Below are positions 9,379 to 19,034 of a stretch of 64,000 nt of DNA, piece by piece (position 1 is the stretch's first letter; each line of letters starts with the position of its first letter). The notes under the pieces are model-generated. The model did no database searches, was not told where the DNA came from, and saw only the letters and a program-made list of their open reading frames with translations. The DNA is from Pelomonas dachongensis (GTDB lineage Bacteria > Pseudomonadota > Gammaproteobacteria > Burkholderiales > Burkholderiaceae_C): positions 974,580 to 1,038,579 of the forward strand of contig NZ_JBIGHY010000001.1 of assembly GCF_043555865.1 (NCBI RefSeq), written 5' to 3'. Both the position numbers and the translations under genes were made by a program.

Positions 9379-12126
9379 TCAGTCCTTCAGATGCTCGCCC
9401 ACCAGGGCCAGGTTCTGGATGGCCGCCAGGCCCCATTGCGCGGTGTCGTTGGTGCTGATCCACGGCGCTTCTTCCACCGGGTTCAACACCAGCGGGCCGG
9501 CGATGCGCGTGGTCTTCAACGGCCGGGCGCCGAAGCGTTGGTCGGCCAGGAATTCGCCCCAGGCGCGCTTGGCGAGGGCCCGGTCCTGCTTCTGCGCCGC
9601 GGCGTAGGCGCTCAGGCGCGAGTGGCCCACGCTCAGCACCGTGCCGCCGCCGTGCGGCGCGCCCAGCGCCTTGACTTGCTCGTCGCGCGGCGCGTTGTAC
9701 AGCTCGCAGTACTGCACCCAGGCCGCCTTGAAAGCCGGCTCGTCGATCAGCTCCACCAGCTCCGTCATCATCTCCATGCCGCCGAAGACAGCGCTGAGGT
9801 GGCTGGCCGACAGCTTGTTGCCGCTGACGTTGTGCAGTGCGCCTTCGTTGGGGCCGGTGGGCTCGTAGCCGCCACTGCCGGTGAAGAAGCCGTGCGGCAT
9901 GGCCGCGATGCCCTTCATGCCGCGCAGCAGCTTGTTGCGCCAGCGGACGTCGCCAGTGCGCTCCCACTCGGTCATGAAGTTGGCGACCAGCGAGCCCCAG
10001 TCGGTGCCGAAGCCGATGCGCGCGGGCCAGGGGCCCTTGTCGACACGGCCGGCGATCTTGCGCACGGGATCGACCTTGTCGAGCTTCTGGTCGACGTCCA
10101 GCACCTCGCGCATGACGTCGCCGATGCGCTCATCGCCGGTCAGGTAGTAGTAGAAGCGGCGGTTGGCCGACGTGGAGATGCGCGCCTGCTTGGCGCTGCA
10201 GCCCCAGTGCTGCACGTTGTGCCGCGTGCCCAGGCCTTTGAAGCGGCCGGCGTGATAGATGTCCACCTCGGCCGTGTGGCGCACCATGGCCTCGGCAAAG
10301 CGGAAGATGTCGGCACGGCCACTGCGCAGGAAGCTGTACCAGAGCCAGATGTCGGGTGACAGCTCAGAGTTGTCCCAGGCATAACCGCCGACGTCGTAGC
10401 GCCACTCATGGCGGTCGGCGTCATAGGTGTGGCGGATGTCGCCGTAGTCCCAGAAGCCGTACCAGTGGCGCTGCTCGACCTCACGCGCATAGAACGCGAA
10501 CAGGAAGTCCAGCCGGTCCTCGATCTTCTGGCGCGTGGGCGTGCTGCGGTCGGGCAGGCTCCACAGCTTGCCGAACACGCCGGCCTGCAGATAACGCGAC
10601 GGGTGTGCGGCCAGCTGCGGCGGCGTCTGCACGGCCGCGGCCATCTGCACGAGGCGTTCGCGCGTCGGCGTGGCGGCCAGCACCCACAGCGTGATCTCGC
10701 TGCTGCGCGCGATGCCCGCCGGCGTGCCAAAGCCCTTCTCGTAGTCCTCGTACGTGATCTCCAGGCCTTCCAGCTCCTGCTGGTGGGTCTCCATGCCCAG
10801 GCCATCGTGATAGAAGCGCAGGTCCATGGCGGGCGCTTCAGGCGAGTGCATCCACAGCGTGACCTGCGCCGCGTCGGTGTGCGCGTTGCGGATGTCCAGC
10901 TGTGTCGGGTGGCGCTGCCAGAAGTCGCGCAGGCCGAAGGCCACGCCGCCGGTGGCGCCGCCGATGTAGCCCGAGCCCGGCGCGCGGCGGCCGAAGGCGG
11001 CCGGGATCCAGCCGTGGCCGGCCTTGGTGCGCTTCCTGATCTGGAAACCGTCGGCGCTGAGCTGGCTCAGCGTGTAGTCGCCCCAGGCCGGGATGCGGTG
11101 TTGCAGCTTGCACACCTGTGGGCCCCATTGCTCCAGCGGCGGCGTGGCGCGGCCGGCCAGCTGTGCCTCGCGCACGGCGGCGCCAGGCTCGCGGCGCAGG
11201 CCTGTCAGGTTGCGCACGCCCTCGGCCCACAGGCCGCGGCTGCCGCCTTCCGCCTCGCCGGCGAAGCGCACGTGGCGGTCATACAGCTCGTCGCGCATCG
11301 GCACGTCGAAGCGCAGGCCGATGCCGCGCAGGAAGTCCTGCTGGTCGTCACCGTCGAACACGAAGGTGTGCATGACGCGCACGGACTCGGCGCCGGCGTA
11401 GAAGTACAAGCGCACCGAGAACGGCAGCCATTCGCGGCCGGCCGCGCTGCGGTGCTGGCCATCGACCTTGACGACGGCGCGCACGGGGCCGGTCTGCTCG
11501 ACGGTGAGCTGGGTCGTGCGGCTCTGGAAATGCGTGTGCGTGATGGCGCCGCCCGACTCGGCATCGGGCTTGTCGTCGGTCTGCGCGACGAGCGTGCACG
11601 AGCTCAGCAGCTCGCGGCCGTCGCGTTCGATGCTGTGGATGAGCTGGGCGCCCTGGCGCGGCAGGCGCGCGCGGATGATGCCGGTGTCGACCTCGATGAA
11701 GTCGGGCTGCTCCTTGACGCTGACCTTCATGCTCGCCACCGCCGCGCCCTTGCCGGGGTGCACGACAGGCGCGGTGCCGATGTCGACGCCGGCAGGTAAG
11801 GCATGCGCCGTCCACTTCAGCGAACCGTCGGGCCAAGTGGCCAGCGGCCAGGTCTGCAGCGGCAGCGGTCGACCTTGCGTGTCGACCGCGTGGAAGTCCT
11901 GGGTCTTCTGGTGCTGGCCTCGGGGCCAGGGCAGGCCCAGCGTCGCGCCCAGCTGCAGCGCGGGGGCGTCACCATCCAGCCAGCGCAGCGCCGCGGTGTT
12001 GGTGCTGGTCGCCGCCGCGGGCTTCGCCACCGTTTCCGTCGCGCCGGCCAGGCCGGCCAGGCCACCGATGCCACCGACCGGCAGCGCGGCGGTCTTGAAG
12101 AAGCTGCGGCGGCTGAAGTCTGTCAT
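9379..12126 (-). CDS. Exo-rhamnogalacturonan lyase-like protein (PL26 / YetA family), Tat-exported
   Basis: A 915-residue protein with a twin-arginine signal, SRRSFFKTAALPVGG at residues 5-19. The N-terminal region contains LGLPWPRG and TWPDGSLKWTAHA, resembling the RIFT-barrel start of the PcRGLX/YetA family; a long alpha-helical toroid-like region rich in W, Y and H follows (about 480-900). Founding members are the Penicillium exo-rhamnogalacturonan lyase and Bacillus YetA, encoded with YesR/YteR-type genes. The context here is the same: CE12, GH105 and beta-galactosidase neighbours. The start overlaps the transporter stop by 4 nt (ATGA). The family is recalled from motifs and context, not from a search, so exact chemistry is moderate confidence. 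Confidence 0.72.
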   Translation of the reverse strand: MTDFSRRSFFKTAALPVGGIGGLAGLAGATETVAKPAAATSTNTAALRWLDGDAPALQLGATLGLPWPRGQHQKTQDFHAVDTQGRPLPLQTWPLATWPDGSLKWTAHALPAGVDIGTAPVVHPGKGAAVASMKVSVKEQPDFIEVDTGIIRARLPRQGAQLIHSIERDGRELLSSCTLVAQTDDKPDAESGGAITHTHFQSRTTQLTVEQTGPVRAVVKVDGQHRSAAGREWLPFSVRLYFYAGAESVRVMHTFVFDGDDQQDFLRGIGLRFDVPMRDELYDRHVRFAGEAEGGSRGLWAEGVRNLTGLRREPGAAVREAQLAGRATPPLEQWGPQVCKLQHRIPAWGDYTLSQLSADGFQIRKRTKAGHGWIPAAFGRRAPGSGYIGGATGGVAFGLRDFWQRHPTQLDIRNAHTDAAQVTLWMHSPEAPAMDLRFYHDGLGMETHQQELEGLEITYEDYEKGFGTPAGIARSSEITLWVLAATPTRERLVQMAAAVQTPPQLAAHPSRYLQAGVFGKLWSLPDRSTPTRQKIEDRLDFLFAFYAREVEQRHWYGFWDYGDIRHTYDADRHEWRYDVGGYAWDNSELSPDIWLWYSFLRSGRADIFRFAEAMVRHTAEVDIYHAGRFKGLGTRHNVQHWGCSAKQARISTSANRRFYYYLTGDERIGDVMREVLDVDQKLDKVDPVRKIAGRVDKGPWPARIGFGTDWGSLVANFMTEWERTGDVRWRNKLLRGMKGIAAMPHGFFTGSGGYEPTGPNEGALHNVSGNKLSASHLSAVFGGMEMMTELVELIDEPAFKAAWVQYCELYNAPRDEQVKALGAPHGGGTVLSVGHSRLSAYAAAQKQDRALAKRAWGEFLADQRFGARPLKTTRIAGPLVLNPVEEAPWISTNDTAQWGLAAIQNLALVGEHLKD

Positions 12127-13790
12127 GACCGTGCGATGTTGTCAGGCGGCGTGTGCAGCGTGGAGTCGGCCGCATGGCCGCTGCCGCGGCCCCACAACTG
12201 GTCGTAGGACCAGCCGGTCAGGTCTTCGACGACCTGGCGGTTTTCGTCGCTCTCGGCCTCGGTCGCGCCATTGCGCAGGCGCTCGACCTCGTGCACCAGC
12301 ACGGCATGCGTCTTCGCATTGAGGCGGAAGTTCCAGGCCGCGATGAGGCCGAACAGCATCATCAGCAGCGGCCCGCCCACCATCAGCAGCGTGATGGTCT
12401 GGATGGCCTCGGGGCTTTGCACGATGACCTCGCCGGGGCGGGTCTTGGGCGAGATGTAGCCGCCCAGGTCGATGATCCAGCCGGTGGCGATGATGGCGCC
12501 GGACTGCGCGACCTTGCGCACCAGCGTCATCACGCCGGCGAAGATGCCTTCGCGGCGCTGGCCGGTGACGGCCTCGTCGATGTCGGGCAGGTAGTTGTAG
12601 ACCGACCAGGGCACGAAATTCAGCGTGCCGCGGCCCAGGCCCGCCAGGATGATGGGCGCGAAGATCCAGAATAGCAGCGCCGGGCTGAACTCGGTGCGGG
12701 TCGGGTCGAAGGCCGAGAACAGGTTGGCGCCCAGCGCCTGGAAGCCGGCCTGGAAGCCTTCGGGCTGCGCCGCGTAGAAGCCGAAGTACAGCAGCAGCGC
12801 GGCGCCGAACAGCGAGATCGCGATGCGGTAGGCCAGCACGGGGCCAGTCTTGATGACGATCTGGATGGCGATCATCACGGAGATCAGCTGGGCCACGTAC
12901 ATGACCGTCATCAGCTGCGAGATGACGAGCGTGGCGCCCATCAGCACCGTCGCCACGAAGATCGGGAAGGCGGTGTTGAAGATGTCCTGCGACAGGTAGC
13001 CACCCAGGTAGATGGACAGGTGCTGACGGAACGCGCGGATCTTCAGCGTGGAAAACAGGTCACGGAACATCTTGACTGGGATGCTCAGGATGACCGACCA
13101 CTTCACGCCGCCGTAGGTCTGCGACAGCACGGCCTGCTCGCGCGGGCCGTAGGGCCGCTCCCAGCTCGTCAGCACGACGATGGTGACCACCACCGAGAAG
13201 ATGACGCCGAAGATGGCCGCCATCCAGAAGAAGGTGTCGGGCGAGTCCTTGCCGCCGAACTGGTTGATCAGCAGCGTGGGCAGGTAGGACGCCAGGATGG
13301 CCGAGCTCTGCGCGACGATCATGCGCGCGCCGGCGAACTTGGCCTTCTCCTTGTAGTCCTTCGTCATCTCGGCCGCCAGCGTCTCCCAGGGGATGAGAAA
13401 CATCGTGTACAGCAGCTCGAAGAAGATGAACGTGAGCAGGTAGTACGTGAAGTCGTGGCCGGTGCGGAAGATCAGCGCGAAGCTGGGCAGCAGCGGGATG
13501 GTGATCAGCAGGAAGAGCTTGCGCCGGCCGATCTTGCGGCCCACCCAGGTGTGTCGCAGGTTGTCCGACACGTAGCCGATCAGCGGGCAGGTGATGGCTT
13601 CCAGCAGACGCGGCAGACCGAGGATCAGGCCCGCCTCCACGGCCGAAAGGCCGCAGAAAGTCGTGAAAAAATAGAACAGCCAGCCGGTGATGACGGCCTG
13701 CGCGCCGGCGCCGAGCATGTCGCCCGAGCCCCAGCCCCAGTAGTTGATCCAGGTCGGCTGCCGCGCGGCGGGGTGCAAGTTCTTCTGCAT
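12123..13790 (-). CDS. GPH-family (MFS) sugar/oligogalacturonide symporter
   Basis: A 555-residue inner-membrane transporter with about 12 hydrophobic segments. The opening WINYWGWGSGDMLGAGAQAV, the RIGRRKLFLL loop and the IPWETLAAEMTKDYKEKAK segment are characteristic of glycoside-pentoside-hexuronide cation symporters. It lies between the GH105 hydrolase (9-nt gap) and the lyase (4-nt overlap). It therefore probably imports unsaturated rhamnogalacturonan disaccharides across the inner membrane. A hydrophilic tail of about 45 residues follows the last membrane helix. The substrate is inferred from operon context only. Confidence 0.85.
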   Translation of the reverse strand: MQKNLHPAARQPTWINYWGWGSGDMLGAGAQAVITGWLFYFFTTFCGLSAVEAGLILGLPRLLEAITCPLIGYVSDNLRHTWVGRKIGRRKLFLLITIPLLPSFALIFRTGHDFTYYLLTFIFFELLYTMFLIPWETLAAEMTKDYKEKAKFAGARMIVAQSSAILASYLPTLLINQFGGKDSPDTFFWMAAIFGVIFSVVVTIVVLTSWERPYGPREQAVLSQTYGGVKWSVILSIPVKMFRDLFSTLKIRAFRQHLSIYLGGYLSQDIFNTAFPIFVATVLMGATLVISQLMTVMYVAQLISVMIAIQIVIKTGPVLAYRIAISLFGAALLLYFGFYAAQPEGFQAGFQALGANLFSAFDPTRTEFSPALLFWIFAPIILAGLGRGTLNFVPWSVYNYLPDIDEAVTGQRREGIFAGVMTLVRKVAQSGAIIATGWIIDLGGYISPKTRPGEVIVQSPEAIQTITLLMVGGPLLMMLFGLIAAWNFRLNAKTHAVLVHEVERLRNGATEAESDENRQVVEDLTGWSYDQLWGRGSGHAADSTLHTPPDNIARS

Positions 13791-13799
13791 CGCCGGGCC

Positions 13800-14963
13800 T
13801 TAGATGAAGCGGACCAGCAGCTCGCCCATGGCCAGCAGCGCCATCGCCTGGCCGAAGGGCATGGACGTCAGCGGGATGTCCTTGTATTCCTGCAGCGTGT
13901 TGAACACCGGCGTGCCGAAGCTCACCTGCGTCAGCTCGCCGGCGTCGTTGATGTGCTTGCGCACCGCCAGTGCGGCCTTCACGCCGAAGGCCTCGTACTC
14001 CTTGGAGATGTAGCCCTTGCGAACAGCCTTCAGGATGCCGTAGGCGAAGCCGGCCGAAGCGGCAGCCTCGTCGTAGGAGGTCGGGTCGTCCAGCAGCGTG
14101 GGCCACAGGCCGGACGGCGATTGGAATTGCGCCAGGGCCTTGACCTGCGCCTCCAGCGTGGACACCAGGTGCTGGCGGAAAGCATCGCCCTCGGGCAGGT
14201 TCAGCAGTTCGAGGAACTCGGGGATGACGATGGTGACCCACGAGTTGCCGCGCGCCCACAGGGCGTTGGCGAAGTTGTGGCGGCCGTCGAAGGTCCAGCC
14301 GTGGAACCACAGGCCGGTCTTGCGATCCGTCAGGTACTTGATGTGGACGAGGAATTGGCGCTTGGCTTCCTCGACGTAGTGCGGGCGGTTCAGCAACAGC
14401 CCGAACTTGGCCAGCGGCAGCACCGACATCATCAGCGTGTCGTCCCACAGCTGCTGGTTGTTGACGCTGTTGTAGACGATGTGCTGGAAGCCGCCTTCCT
14501 CGGTGCGCGGCATGTCGTTGTAGACCCACTCGGCCCAGCGGTCGATGTAGGGCAGGTACCGGCGGTCGCCGGTGCGGTCGAACAGGTAGGCCAGCGTCAG
14601 GAAGGGCGCCACCGTGTTGATGTTGCGGCTGGGCATGCCTTCCTTGAAGCGCGCCTCGAACCAGCTGGTCATGATGTCCCAGGCCTTGGGGTCGCCCGTC
14701 AACTCCCAGACCTTGTAGACGCCGTACAGGCCCACGCCGTGTGTCCACTCGAAGCCGTTCCAGCCCTTGGTGTCCAGCACGCGGCCGTCGTCCAGGCGCA
14801 GCAGGAACTTGCCGTCCTTGTCCTCGATGTTGATCAGGTTATGGATCAGCCGGTCGATGGCGCCGCGGATGTCGTCACGGTCCGCGCCGAGGTGGGCCGT
14901 GTGGTGGGCCAGCAGCGGGTGGATCTTGGAGGAGTCGACGGGCTTGAGGATCTGGTTGGACAT
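13800..14963 (-). CDS. Unsaturated rhamnogalacturonyl hydrolase (GH105, YteR/YesR-like)
   Basis: A 387-residue enzyme that cleaves the unsaturated galacturonyl residue from lyase products. It has no signal peptide, so it acts in the cytoplasm after uptake. Visible family marks are GWNGFEWTHGVGLYG (about 67-81), W-D-D175-T-L-M-M with the catalytic aspartate, FHGWTFDGRHNFANALWARGNSW (split motif around 220-242) and SMPFGQAMALLA near the end. The length is normal for the alpha6/alpha6-barrel GH105 family. It is second in the operon, 38 nt after the GH43-GH35 gene. Confidence 0.92.
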   Translation of the reverse strand: MSNQILKPVDSSKIHPLLAHHTAHLGADRDDIRGAIDRLIHNLINIEDKDGKFLLRLDDGRVLDTKGWNGFEWTHGVGLYGVYKVWELTGDPKAWDIMTSWFEARFKEGMPSRNINTVAPFLTLAYLFDRTGDRRYLPYIDRWAEWVYNDMPRTEEGGFQHIVYNSVNNQQLWDDTLMMSVLPLAKFGLLLNRPHYVEEAKRQFLVHIKYLTDRKTGLWFHGWTFDGRHNFANALWARGNSWVTIVIPEFLELLNLPEGDAFRQHLVSTLEAQVKALAQFQSPSGLWPTLLDDPTSYDEAAASAGFAYGILKAVRKGYISKEYEAFGVKAALAVRKHINDAGELTQVSFGTPVFNTLQEYKDIPLTSMPFGQAMALLAMGELLVRFI

Positions 14964-15001
14964 GGTGTTGTCTCTCTCGGGTACTGCTTGGGTAAAGAGG
15001 A

Positions 15002-18000
15002 TCAGCGTGCCAGGGTGCGTGGCTGCGGCACCGGTTCGAGCGGCACGCCGCCGCGCGCCACGGCCAGCGGCACCAGCTTCACGGGCTCGAGCGCGTTGGC
15101 GGCGTCGCCATCAGTCGTGACGGCCAGCGTCAGCGTGTTGTCGCCGTTGGGGTTCAGGATGCCCGGCGGCAGCACGAACACGCGCTGCGGGCCGATGTGG
15201 GCGATGAACTGGCCCAGGTTCCAGCCGTTCACGAAGATCAGCGCGCGGTTCTCGCGGTCCGAGCGCGGCTTGGTGGTGTCGCCGAACGCCAGGCCTAGTT
15301 GCACGTCGTGGCCTTGCGGCATGTCCAGCTTGAAGTTGGTGCGCAGCCAGTAGGTGCCGGGGGCCGACGGGGCGGCGCCAGGTTGCGTCGCGTCCCACCC
15401 AGCCTGCGGCTTGCTCGCATCGACCGGCAGGTGCCAGCCCATGCGCTCGCCGTGCAGGCCGCCGTTGTTCATCGGACCGCGCACCAGGTCGGCGATGTCC
15501 TCGCCGCCCTTGTTTCCCTGGATCTTCCACGCGATGGGCGTGCCGAAGCGCTGGCCGCCCTTGGGCGTGAGGGACGCCGAGATCAGCCCGCGCGCTTCCT
15601 TGTGCACGTCATCGGCGAACAGGTCCCAGTTGTGCGAGTTGTTGCGCACGACGACGGCGATGACGTGCTCACCAGCGCTCAGGCCTTGCAGCGTGCGGTG
15701 GAAGGTGTCGGTGGTCTCGGGGAAGGGGCGGCCGGTGTCTAGGTCCTGCTGGCCGATGAACTTGCCATCGACCCAGACCTGGATGACGCCCGCACCGCCG
15801 CCGCCAAAGAACAGCTCCAGCTTCAGCGGCTGGGCATCCGTCGTCGTGAAGCGGCCGCGATACCAGACGTCGCCGTGATGGAAGCCGTAGTCGCTCATCG
15901 CCAGCACCGGCTGGCCCTTGTCGGTGGCGGTGTAGACGTTGGCGGCGGACACCGGCGCGTCGGTCTTGCGCCAGGCGCTGTCGTCGAACTTGGGGTCGGC
16001 TTCCAGCGAGTCGAAGCGGCGCGTCCACATGGCCTTCATCAGGTCGGGCAGCTGGACGGCCTCGGGGCCGGGCAGCGTGGCGCGGGCGACAAGGCTGTTG
16101 TCCTGCGCGCTGGCGGCGAGGGCCTGGCCGTTGAAGCTCAGCGCGCTGATGCCGTCCGGCACCCAGGCGCGCAGCGAGCTGGGCGCGGTGGTGTCACCGG
16201 TCAGCGCCAGCGTCTTGCCGTTGACGGCTGCGGTGCGCACCAGTGCCGGGCTGCGCACCAGCACAGTCTGGTCGCCGGCCTTCAGGCGCCAGAACTCCCA
16301 GCCGGTCTTCTCGTCGGCCAGCAGCAGCAACAGCGGGGCGCGGCTACCGCCGCTGATGAGCACCTCGATCAAGCCCTTGTGCGCGTAGTTCAGGCGAAGG
16401 TCGCCGCTCTTGGCGTCCCAGGTCACTTGCGCGCTGCCGCGCAGGAACTTCACGGTCGGCTGGGTCGAATAGCGCAGCACGGTCTCGCCGTCGTCGCCGT
16501 CGCGGCCGTACAGCAGCGCCACGTCGCGCGCGCCCTGCTGCAGCTGCGATTGCAGCTCGCTGGTGCTGTAGACCAGGTGCTGGCGCTCCAGCGCATACGA
16601 GGCCAGCAGCATCTTGGCGTCCTGGCCCGTCAGCGTCAGCTTGCCGGCCTGCGGGATCTGGTAGCTGCCGTCCTTGGTCTGCAGCTTGAAGCCGAACTGG
16701 GCCGTGCCCGACAGGTGGTTGTGCTGGGCCAGCAGCACGTGGCTGCCCAGCGCCTTGTTGACGTTGTGATAGAGCCGGATCTTGGCATTACCCGGATCGA
16801 TGACCTCGCCCTTGTCCTGCGCCGCCAGTACTGCGTTGGCGGACTGCACGAGGCCGCCCATTTGCTTGAGCACCATCGCCTTGTCGCGCAGCGCGCGGCT
16901 TTCGTTGATGGGCGAGCCGTAGTCGTAGCTGGTGTAGACCACCGGCCCCGCCAGCCAGCCCCAGCTGGTGCCGCCAAACGCCATGTAGATGGAATGGATG
17001 GTCAGCGAGTTGATCAGGCTGGAGCCGTAGAACACGCGCTGGTAGCCCGGGCCCTGGCGCTTGGCCGTGCACTCATACGTGCCGTTGGAGCCCCAGTAGT
17101 CGAACCAGCCCGCGCCGATCTCGGCGACGAAGCCCGGCGTGTTGGGCGAGGCAAGAGACCCGACCTTGGGGAAGTTCTTGCCGTAGATGCCCCAGTCCGG
17201 CGCCGGTGCCGGCGTGCCCGGCTGGCCGAACACGTCGCAGACGCCGCCGGGATAGCCGTCGAACGCGTAGATGTCCGTCGGGCCGGGATTGGCGAAGGGT
17301 GCGGTGGAGGTCTTGGGCGTCCAGTCAGGCAGGCGCGACGCGGCGTTGTGGAACAGCGGCACGGTGATGCCGTCGGCGCGCGCCTTGTCCGCCAAGTGCT
17401 GCATGTGGCGGATGTTCTTGGGGTTCACCGCGAACAGCTCGTTCTCCAGCTGGTAGGCGATGACGTTGCCGCCGCCGTTGGTCAACTGGTGGCGCGCCAG
17501 GATGGCGTTGATCTGCGTCATCCACTCGTCGGTGGCCGCCTGGTACTCGGCGGCATCGGTGCGCGCCTCGGCGCGTTGGCGCAGCAGCCAGCCGGGGAAG
17601 CCGCCGGCCGTCAGTTCGGCGTTCACGTACGGGCCCATGCGCGCGATCACGTACATGCCCTCTTCCTTGGCGATCTCCAGCGCGCGCTCGACGTTGCGGA
17701 TGCCCGTGAAGTCGTAGTGGCCCGGCTTGGCCGAGTGGTAGCCCCAGGCAAAGTAGAAGGCCACGGTATTCAGGCCGGACGCCTTCATCTTCTGCAGCAC
17801 GTCGCGCCACAGCGCCGGCGAGGGCAGGCGGAACGGGTGGAATTCGCCGCCGAAGATCATCTCGCGCTTGCCGTCGATGATCAGCGAATGGCGGTCCCAG
17901 GCGATGGTCTTGGGCTTGCTCTTCGGTGCGGTGGCGCGCTCCAGCTGCGCGGTGTCTTCCGAGATGACGGTGAAGTGACGCACCGTGCCCGACACGCCGC

Positions 18001-18910
18001 CCAGCTCCTTCTTGGGCGTCCAGGTCTGGAAGTCGTCGAAGCTGTCGGAGTACCAGTAGCGCTTGGTCGTGTATTCGTCGAAGTAGATGCGCCAGCCCGG
18101 CTTGCCGTCCGCGCCCTTGATGGGCACCAGCGCCTGGCCTTCCGTCCAGTTGCCCCAGCCGGCCCAATCGCCGGTCTTCTGCAGCGTCCAGGGGCCGTTC
18201 AGCGACGGGGCGGTGGCCAGCTCGATGACCTTGGTGGTCTCGTTCTTGACGAACGCGGTATAGCGGCCGCCGTCGAGCACGACGAAGGTGTCGATGTAGT
18301 TTTTGTCCAGGCCGGCCATGGGCACGGGGTCGGCGAACTTGGTGAAGCCGGCGTCCAGCGCCTTCACGGTGTAGGCCGCGAACGGTCCCTTGGTGCCGCC
18401 CTTGGACAGGCTCATCACCAGATGCAGGCTGCCATCGGCGTCGCGGAACCATTCGGGCGCCCAGACGTTCGTCACGCCGGGCAGCTTGACCGTCACGTCG
18501 CCCACGTGCGACCACGTCTTCAGGTCGGCCGACTTGGCGATGCCGAAGGTCGAGCCGTCCCAGTTGGTGGTGTAGGCGATGTAGTAGAGGCCGTCCGCCC
18601 CGCGGATGATGGAAGGGTCGCGCAGCAGGTCTTTCGGCGGCTGGTAGGCCTCCGACGCCAGCGACGTGAACGTAACGCCATCGGTGGACGAGAACAGGCT
18701 CAGCTTGTTCTGCGACGTGGCCATGAAGGCCGACATCAGGAAGGTCTTCTCGCCCTTGACGACGGGCTTCACCGGCAGTGACGGCGTGCTGACGGCGGTG
18801 GGCGCCTGCTGGCCCGGCAGGTCCTGAGCGCCGGCGGTGGCGCACATCAGCAGCGCGGCGAACCAGACGGCGGTTCGGTTCGTCAGGGCGGGAGGCAGGA
18901 CAGCAGACAT
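15002..18910 (-). CDS. Exported GH43-like / GH35 beta-galactosidase fusion protein
   Basis: A 1302-residue protein joining two glycosidases. After a signal peptide (cut near AGA-Q29), residues about 45-330 form a GH43-like beta-propeller with DPSIIRGADGLYYIAYTT (D98), VWAPEWFRD (about 149-157), NYIDTF and NWTEGQAL (E257 as candidate acid). Residues about 335-750 form a GH35 catalytic barrel with GGEFHPFRLP, acid/base E491 in QLENE and nucleophile E597 in FVAEIGAGWFDYWG. The rest (about 760-1302) is beta-sandwich, including an HGDVWYRGRF-type jelly roll and an NGWNLGQFI segment typical of GH35 C-termini. GH35 enzymes are usually 550-900 residues. It is first in the operon and would strip galactan or arabinogalactan side chains in the periplasm. 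The start at 18910 is set by the signal peptide. Confidence 0.88.
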   Translation of the reverse strand: MSAVLPPALTNRTAVWFAALLMCATAGAQDLPGQQAPTAVSTPSLPVKPVVKGEKTFLMSAFMATSQNKLSLFSSTDGVTFTSLASEAYQPPKDLLRDPSIIRGADGLYYIAYTTNWDGSTFGIAKSADLKTWSHVGDVTVKLPGVTNVWAPEWFRDADGSLHLVMSLSKGGTKGPFAAYTVKALDAGFTKFADPVPMAGLDKNYIDTFVVLDGGRYTAFVKNETTKVIELATAPSLNGPWTLQKTGDWAGWGNWTEGQALVPIKGADGKPGWRIYFDEYTTKRYWYSDSFDDFQTWTPKKELGGVSGTVRHFTVISEDTAQLERATAPKSKPKTIAWDRHSLIIDGKREMIFGGEFHPFRLPSPALWRDVLQKMKASGLNTVAFYFAWGYHSAKPGHYDFTGIRNVERALEIAKEEGMYVIARMGPYVNAELTAGGFPGWLLRQRAEARTDAAEYQAATDEWMTQINAILARHQLTNGGGNVIAYQLENELFAVNPKNIRHMQHLADKARADGITVPLFHNAASRLPDWTPKTSTAPFANPGPTDIYAFDGYPGGVCDVFGQPGTPAPAPDWGIYGKNFPKVGSLASPNTPGFVAEIGAGWFDYWGSNGTYECTAKRQGPGYQRVFYGSSLINSLTIHSIYMAFGGTSWGWLAGPVVYTSYDYGSPINESRALRDKAMVLKQMGGLVQSANAVLAAQDKGEVIDPGNAKIRLYHNVNKALGSHVLLAQHNHLSGTAQFGFKLQTKDGSYQIPQAGKLTLTGQDAKMLLASYALERQHLVYSTSELQSQLQQGARDVALLYGRDGDDGETVLRYSTQPTVKFLRGSAQVTWDAKSGDLRLNYAHKGLIEVLISGGSRAPLLLLLADEKTGWEFWRLKAGDQTVLVRSPALVRTAAVNGKTLALTGDTTAPSSLRAWVPDGISALSFNGQALAASAQDNSLVARATLPGPEAVQLPDLMKAMWTRRFDSLEADPKFDDSAWRKTDAPVSAANVYTATDKGQPVLAMSDYGFHHGDVWYRGRFTTTDAQPLKLELFFGGGGAGVIQVWVDGKFIGQQDLDTGRPFPETTDTFHRTLQGLSAGEHVIAVVVRNNSHNWDLFADDVHKEARGLISASLTPKGGQRFGTPIAWKIQGNKGGEDIADLVRGPMNNGGLHGERMGWHLPVDASKPQAGWDATQPGAAPSAPGTYWLRTNFKLDMPQGHDVQLGLAFGDTTKPRSDRENRALIFVNGWNLGQFIAHIGPQRVFVLPPGILNPNGDNTLTLAVTTDGDAANALEPVKLVPLAVARGGVPLEPVPQPRTLAR

Positions 18911-19034
18911 GGGCAGACCGGGAGTGCGTGGATCCTCGGTCAGTGTCCCCTTGTTTATGGACGGCAAACGATCACGCGATTGCGAGAAGTTCGCGAGAAA
19001 GGGGGCGGCGCCAGTCCCGGCGAAAATGCCGCTC

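Noticed and set aside
15875..18781. 968-codon plus-strand frame opposite the GH43-GH35 gene
   Set aside because: It is antisense shadow with biased arginine/histidine/valine composition; the minus frame carries all glycosidase motifs.
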